From Planktothrix paucivesiculata PCC 9631 (GTDB lineage Bacteria > Cyanobacteriota > Cyanobacteriia > Cyanobacteriales > Microcoleaceae), in the NCBI RefSeq assembly GCF_900009265.2, contig NZ_LR735013.1:74588-111047 (forward strand): a stretch of DNA of 36,460 nucleotides, given 5' to 3'. Below the pieces are notes generated by a model, which saw nothing but the letters and a program-made list of their open reading frames with translations, was not told where the DNA came from and did no database searches. This document shows positions 35,308 to 36,460 of the stretch, piece after piece (the stretch's first letter is position 1; each line of letters starts with the position of its first letter). The position numbers and the translations under genes are program-made.

Positions 35308-35817
35308 ATGCAAGACGCCGTTACCAGCTTAATAAAAAATTACGACAGAACCGGTCGGTATTTGGATCGGGACGCCCTCGATCAACTCAAGTCCTATTTT
35401 GCAACCGGCACAGTCAGAGTTCAAGCGGCTGGGGTGATTAACTCCAATGCGGCTGATTTGGTTAAACAGGCTGCTTTGGCTTTGTTCGAGGAAGTTCCCG
35501 AGTTGATTCGTCCCGGGGGAAATGCCTACACCACCCGTCGGTATGCTGCTTGCTTACGCGATATGGGTTACTACCTGCGCTATGCAACCTATGCTCTGGT
35601 GGCTGGGGATATGGATGTTTTGGATGAACGGGTGCTGCAAGGTTTACGCGAAACTTACAATTCGTTGAGCGTTCCCGTTGGCCCTACTGTTTTCGGGATC
35701 GGGATTCTGAAAGCCTTGGTCACCCAACAGGTTGCTGCCGCTGGTTTGCCCACGGGAGATTATTTAGAACAACCTTTTGATCATTTAATTCGCGAATTGA
35801 GTGAACAGGATATTTAA
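35308..35817 (+). CDS. apcF: Allophycocyanin beta-18 subunit ApcF
   Basis: This 169-residue phycobiliprotein beta-type subunit of the phycobilisome core has the ApcF-type N-terminus MQDAVTSLIKNYDRTGRYLD, the bilin-binding cysteine Cys82 in RRYAACLRDM, VINSNAADLVKQAA and ETYNSLSVPVGPTVFGI. ApcF pairs with the core-membrane linker ApcE in the terminal-emitter trimer that passes energy to photosystem II. I chose ATG 35308, with AAGGGAG 9 nt upstream; the longer TTG reading adds ten residues not seen in the family. It is divergent from glnA with about 180 bp of shared control region. It stands apart from other apc genes, as ApcF often does. Confidence 0.97.
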   Translation: MQDAVTSLIKNYDRTGRYLDRDALDQLKSYFATGTVRVQAAGVINSNAADLVKQAALALFEEVPELIRPGGNAYTTRRYAACLRDMGYYLRYATYALVAGDMDVLDERVLQGLRETYNSLSVPVGPTVFGIGILKALVTQQVAAAGLPTGDYLEQPFDHLIRELSEQDI

Positions 35818-35902
35818 TCCTGGACTCGATTTTTTGGGCGAAAACACCGATTGGATTCATAGGGGTTGCGCTCAGTTAAGTTGAGCAATAATAGGGCGAT
35901 CG

Positions 35903-36016
35903 CTAACAACCAGGAAGCATCGCCTTAATTTGCTTTAATTCAGGGTTTTGGATTAACAATTTAGCAGATAATTCCCTAGGGGTCTGGTATTTTAAATAGC
36001 CCTTAAAATTCTTCAA
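35903..36016 (-). CDS. Possible 37-residue small protein
   Basis: A short open frame starts at a TTG (36016-36014), overlaps the end of the upstream small gene by 14 bp and ends TAG at 35903. The product contains YLKYQTPRELSAKLL and NPELKQIKAMLPG, a helix-like, evenly composed sequence that reads like real protein rather than spacer. A weak GGGG precedes the start. It could also be the lost tail of the neighbour after a frameshift. I recognise no family. Confidence 0.3.
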   Translation of the reverse strand: MKNFKGYLKYQTPRELSAKLLIQNPELKQIKAMLPGC

Positions 36017-36203
36017 ATCGACCCCAAACTACACAGGTTTCAAGATTGTGTTCCGTTGGGTTTTTCTCAATATTTTTGGCGGTAGTCATTTCTACTTTGC
36101 CGTTGGGATAAATAATATGAATCAATTCTCCACTTAAAACAGCTAGGGGGGAAACGGAGCTATTGTCTGGATCAGGAAGGGGAAAGGGATGGAGGGTATT
36201 CAT
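36003..36203 (-). CDS. Small hypothetical protein
   Basis: This 66-residue protein of unknown function begins MNTLHPFPLPDPDNSS and contains a short beta-rich stretch VLSGELIHIIYPNGKVEMTT and a C-terminus CVVWGRFEEF. The ATG at 36203 has a good AGGAG 6 nt upstream, which supports translation. No signal peptide or membrane segment is visible. A CRP-like palindrome lies about 110 bp upstream. Confidence 0.6.
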   Translation of the reverse strand: MNTLHPFPLPDPDNSSVSPLAVLSGELIHIIYPNGKVEMTTAKNIEKNPTEHNLETCVVWGRFEEF

Positions 36204-36312
36204 AATTTGCTCCTGTTGAACTTAACAGAATCTTAACATTAATTAACTCCTAAAATGAGTTTTAAATTAGTGATATTTATAATAGGAAATATCGATTAAT
36301 CTCACGCCCTAA

Positions 36313-36328
36313 AGTGATGTGGATCACA
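36313..36328. promoter_or_regulatory. CRP-like palindrome
   Basis: AGTGA-N6-TCACA differs at one base from the TGTGA-N6-TCACA site of the CRP family (including cyanobacterial SyCRP1). It lies about 110 bp upstream of the small gene starting at 36203. The downstream gene on the other side is outside the window. Confidence 0.35.
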
Positions 36329-36335
36329 GCGTAAA

Positions 36336-36417
36336 ATCAGTTATCAGTAGTTATCAGTCATCAGTTATCAGTCATCAGTTATCAGTTAGGAGTTATCAGT
36401 CATCAGTTATCAGTCAT
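36336..36417. repeat. TATCAGT-type heptad array at the window's right edge
   Basis: About eleven TATCAGT/CATCAGT units, with TAGTTA and GGAGT interruptions, run to 36417. A short CCTCCCCTG repeat follows to the window end. Confidence 0.85.
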
Positions 36418-36460
36418 TCCCAACTCTCCTCGCTCCCCCTACCTCCCCTGCCTCCCCTGC

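Noticed and set aside
35870-35895. GCTCA...TGAGC hairpin as apcF terminator
   Set aside because: The stem is only 5 bp and is followed by AATAATAGGG without a T-run, too weak to call.
1282-36417. Tandem repeats as CRISPR arrays
   Set aside because: The repeat units are 7 bp and contiguous, with no unique spacers of CRISPR size and no cas gene in the window.

Overview
The window comes from a cyanobacterium. It carries the phycobilisome core gene apcF, the response regulator rpaB (ycf27), a cofactor-assembly protein of the cytochrome b6f type, an NtcA-type glnA promoter, a KaiB-like protein, many HIP1 octamers (GCGATCGC) and at least nine arrays of 7-bp tandem repeats (STRR-type). Moderate GC, AT-rich spacers and several 7-bp repeat families suggest a filamentous, Oscillatoriales-like strain (Planktothrix/Microcoleus relatives). 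The genus is inferred, not shown.

Layout. 1-780: end of an insertion sequence with a DDE transposase, inserted in a PilT-type ATPase gene of which only the last ~123 codons remain (781-1152). 1382-2899: a protein with a C-terminal KaiB domain and a Uma2-family protein. 3033-14445: two giant hybrid Ser/Thr kinase / AAA ATPase / GAF / histidine kinase genes in tandem, with a decayed, internally deleted third copy upstream. 14471-15984: a methyltransferase and a GNAT acetyltransferase. 16191-17112: a complete ribosomal-protein unit with sigma70-like promoter, structured leader, rplU, rpmA and intrinsic terminator. 17178-20732: a small membrane protein, a CapA-like protein and the divergent rfbB. 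20964-21690: two small overlapping genes of unknown role. 21799-25146: a complex C cofactor-assembly protein, rpaB and the divergent radA. 25415-28024: a MASE1-PAS-PAS histidine kinase. 28285-31290: an acyltransferase, an ABC ATPase and a membrane protein. 31275-33524: an FdhF/YdeP-type molybdopterin oxidoreductase. 33709-35817: glnA and apcF, divergent around a perfect NtcA site. 35903-36203: small hypothetical genes.

How the genes relate. The window is mostly housekeeping (translation, nitrogen assimilation, light harvesting, DNA repair) interspersed with signalling (four kinase or regulator genes) and repeat-filled spacers. The most interesting parts are the decaying array of giant dual-specificity kinases, a nested-stem leader ahead of rplU that fits a mapped-looking promoter, the glnA/apcF divergent control region, the KaiB-domain protein with an unrecognised N-terminal half, and an overlapping pair of small genes with some RelE-like character. 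No CRISPR array, tRNA or rRNA was seen. I did not find a clear previously undescribed multi-gene system.
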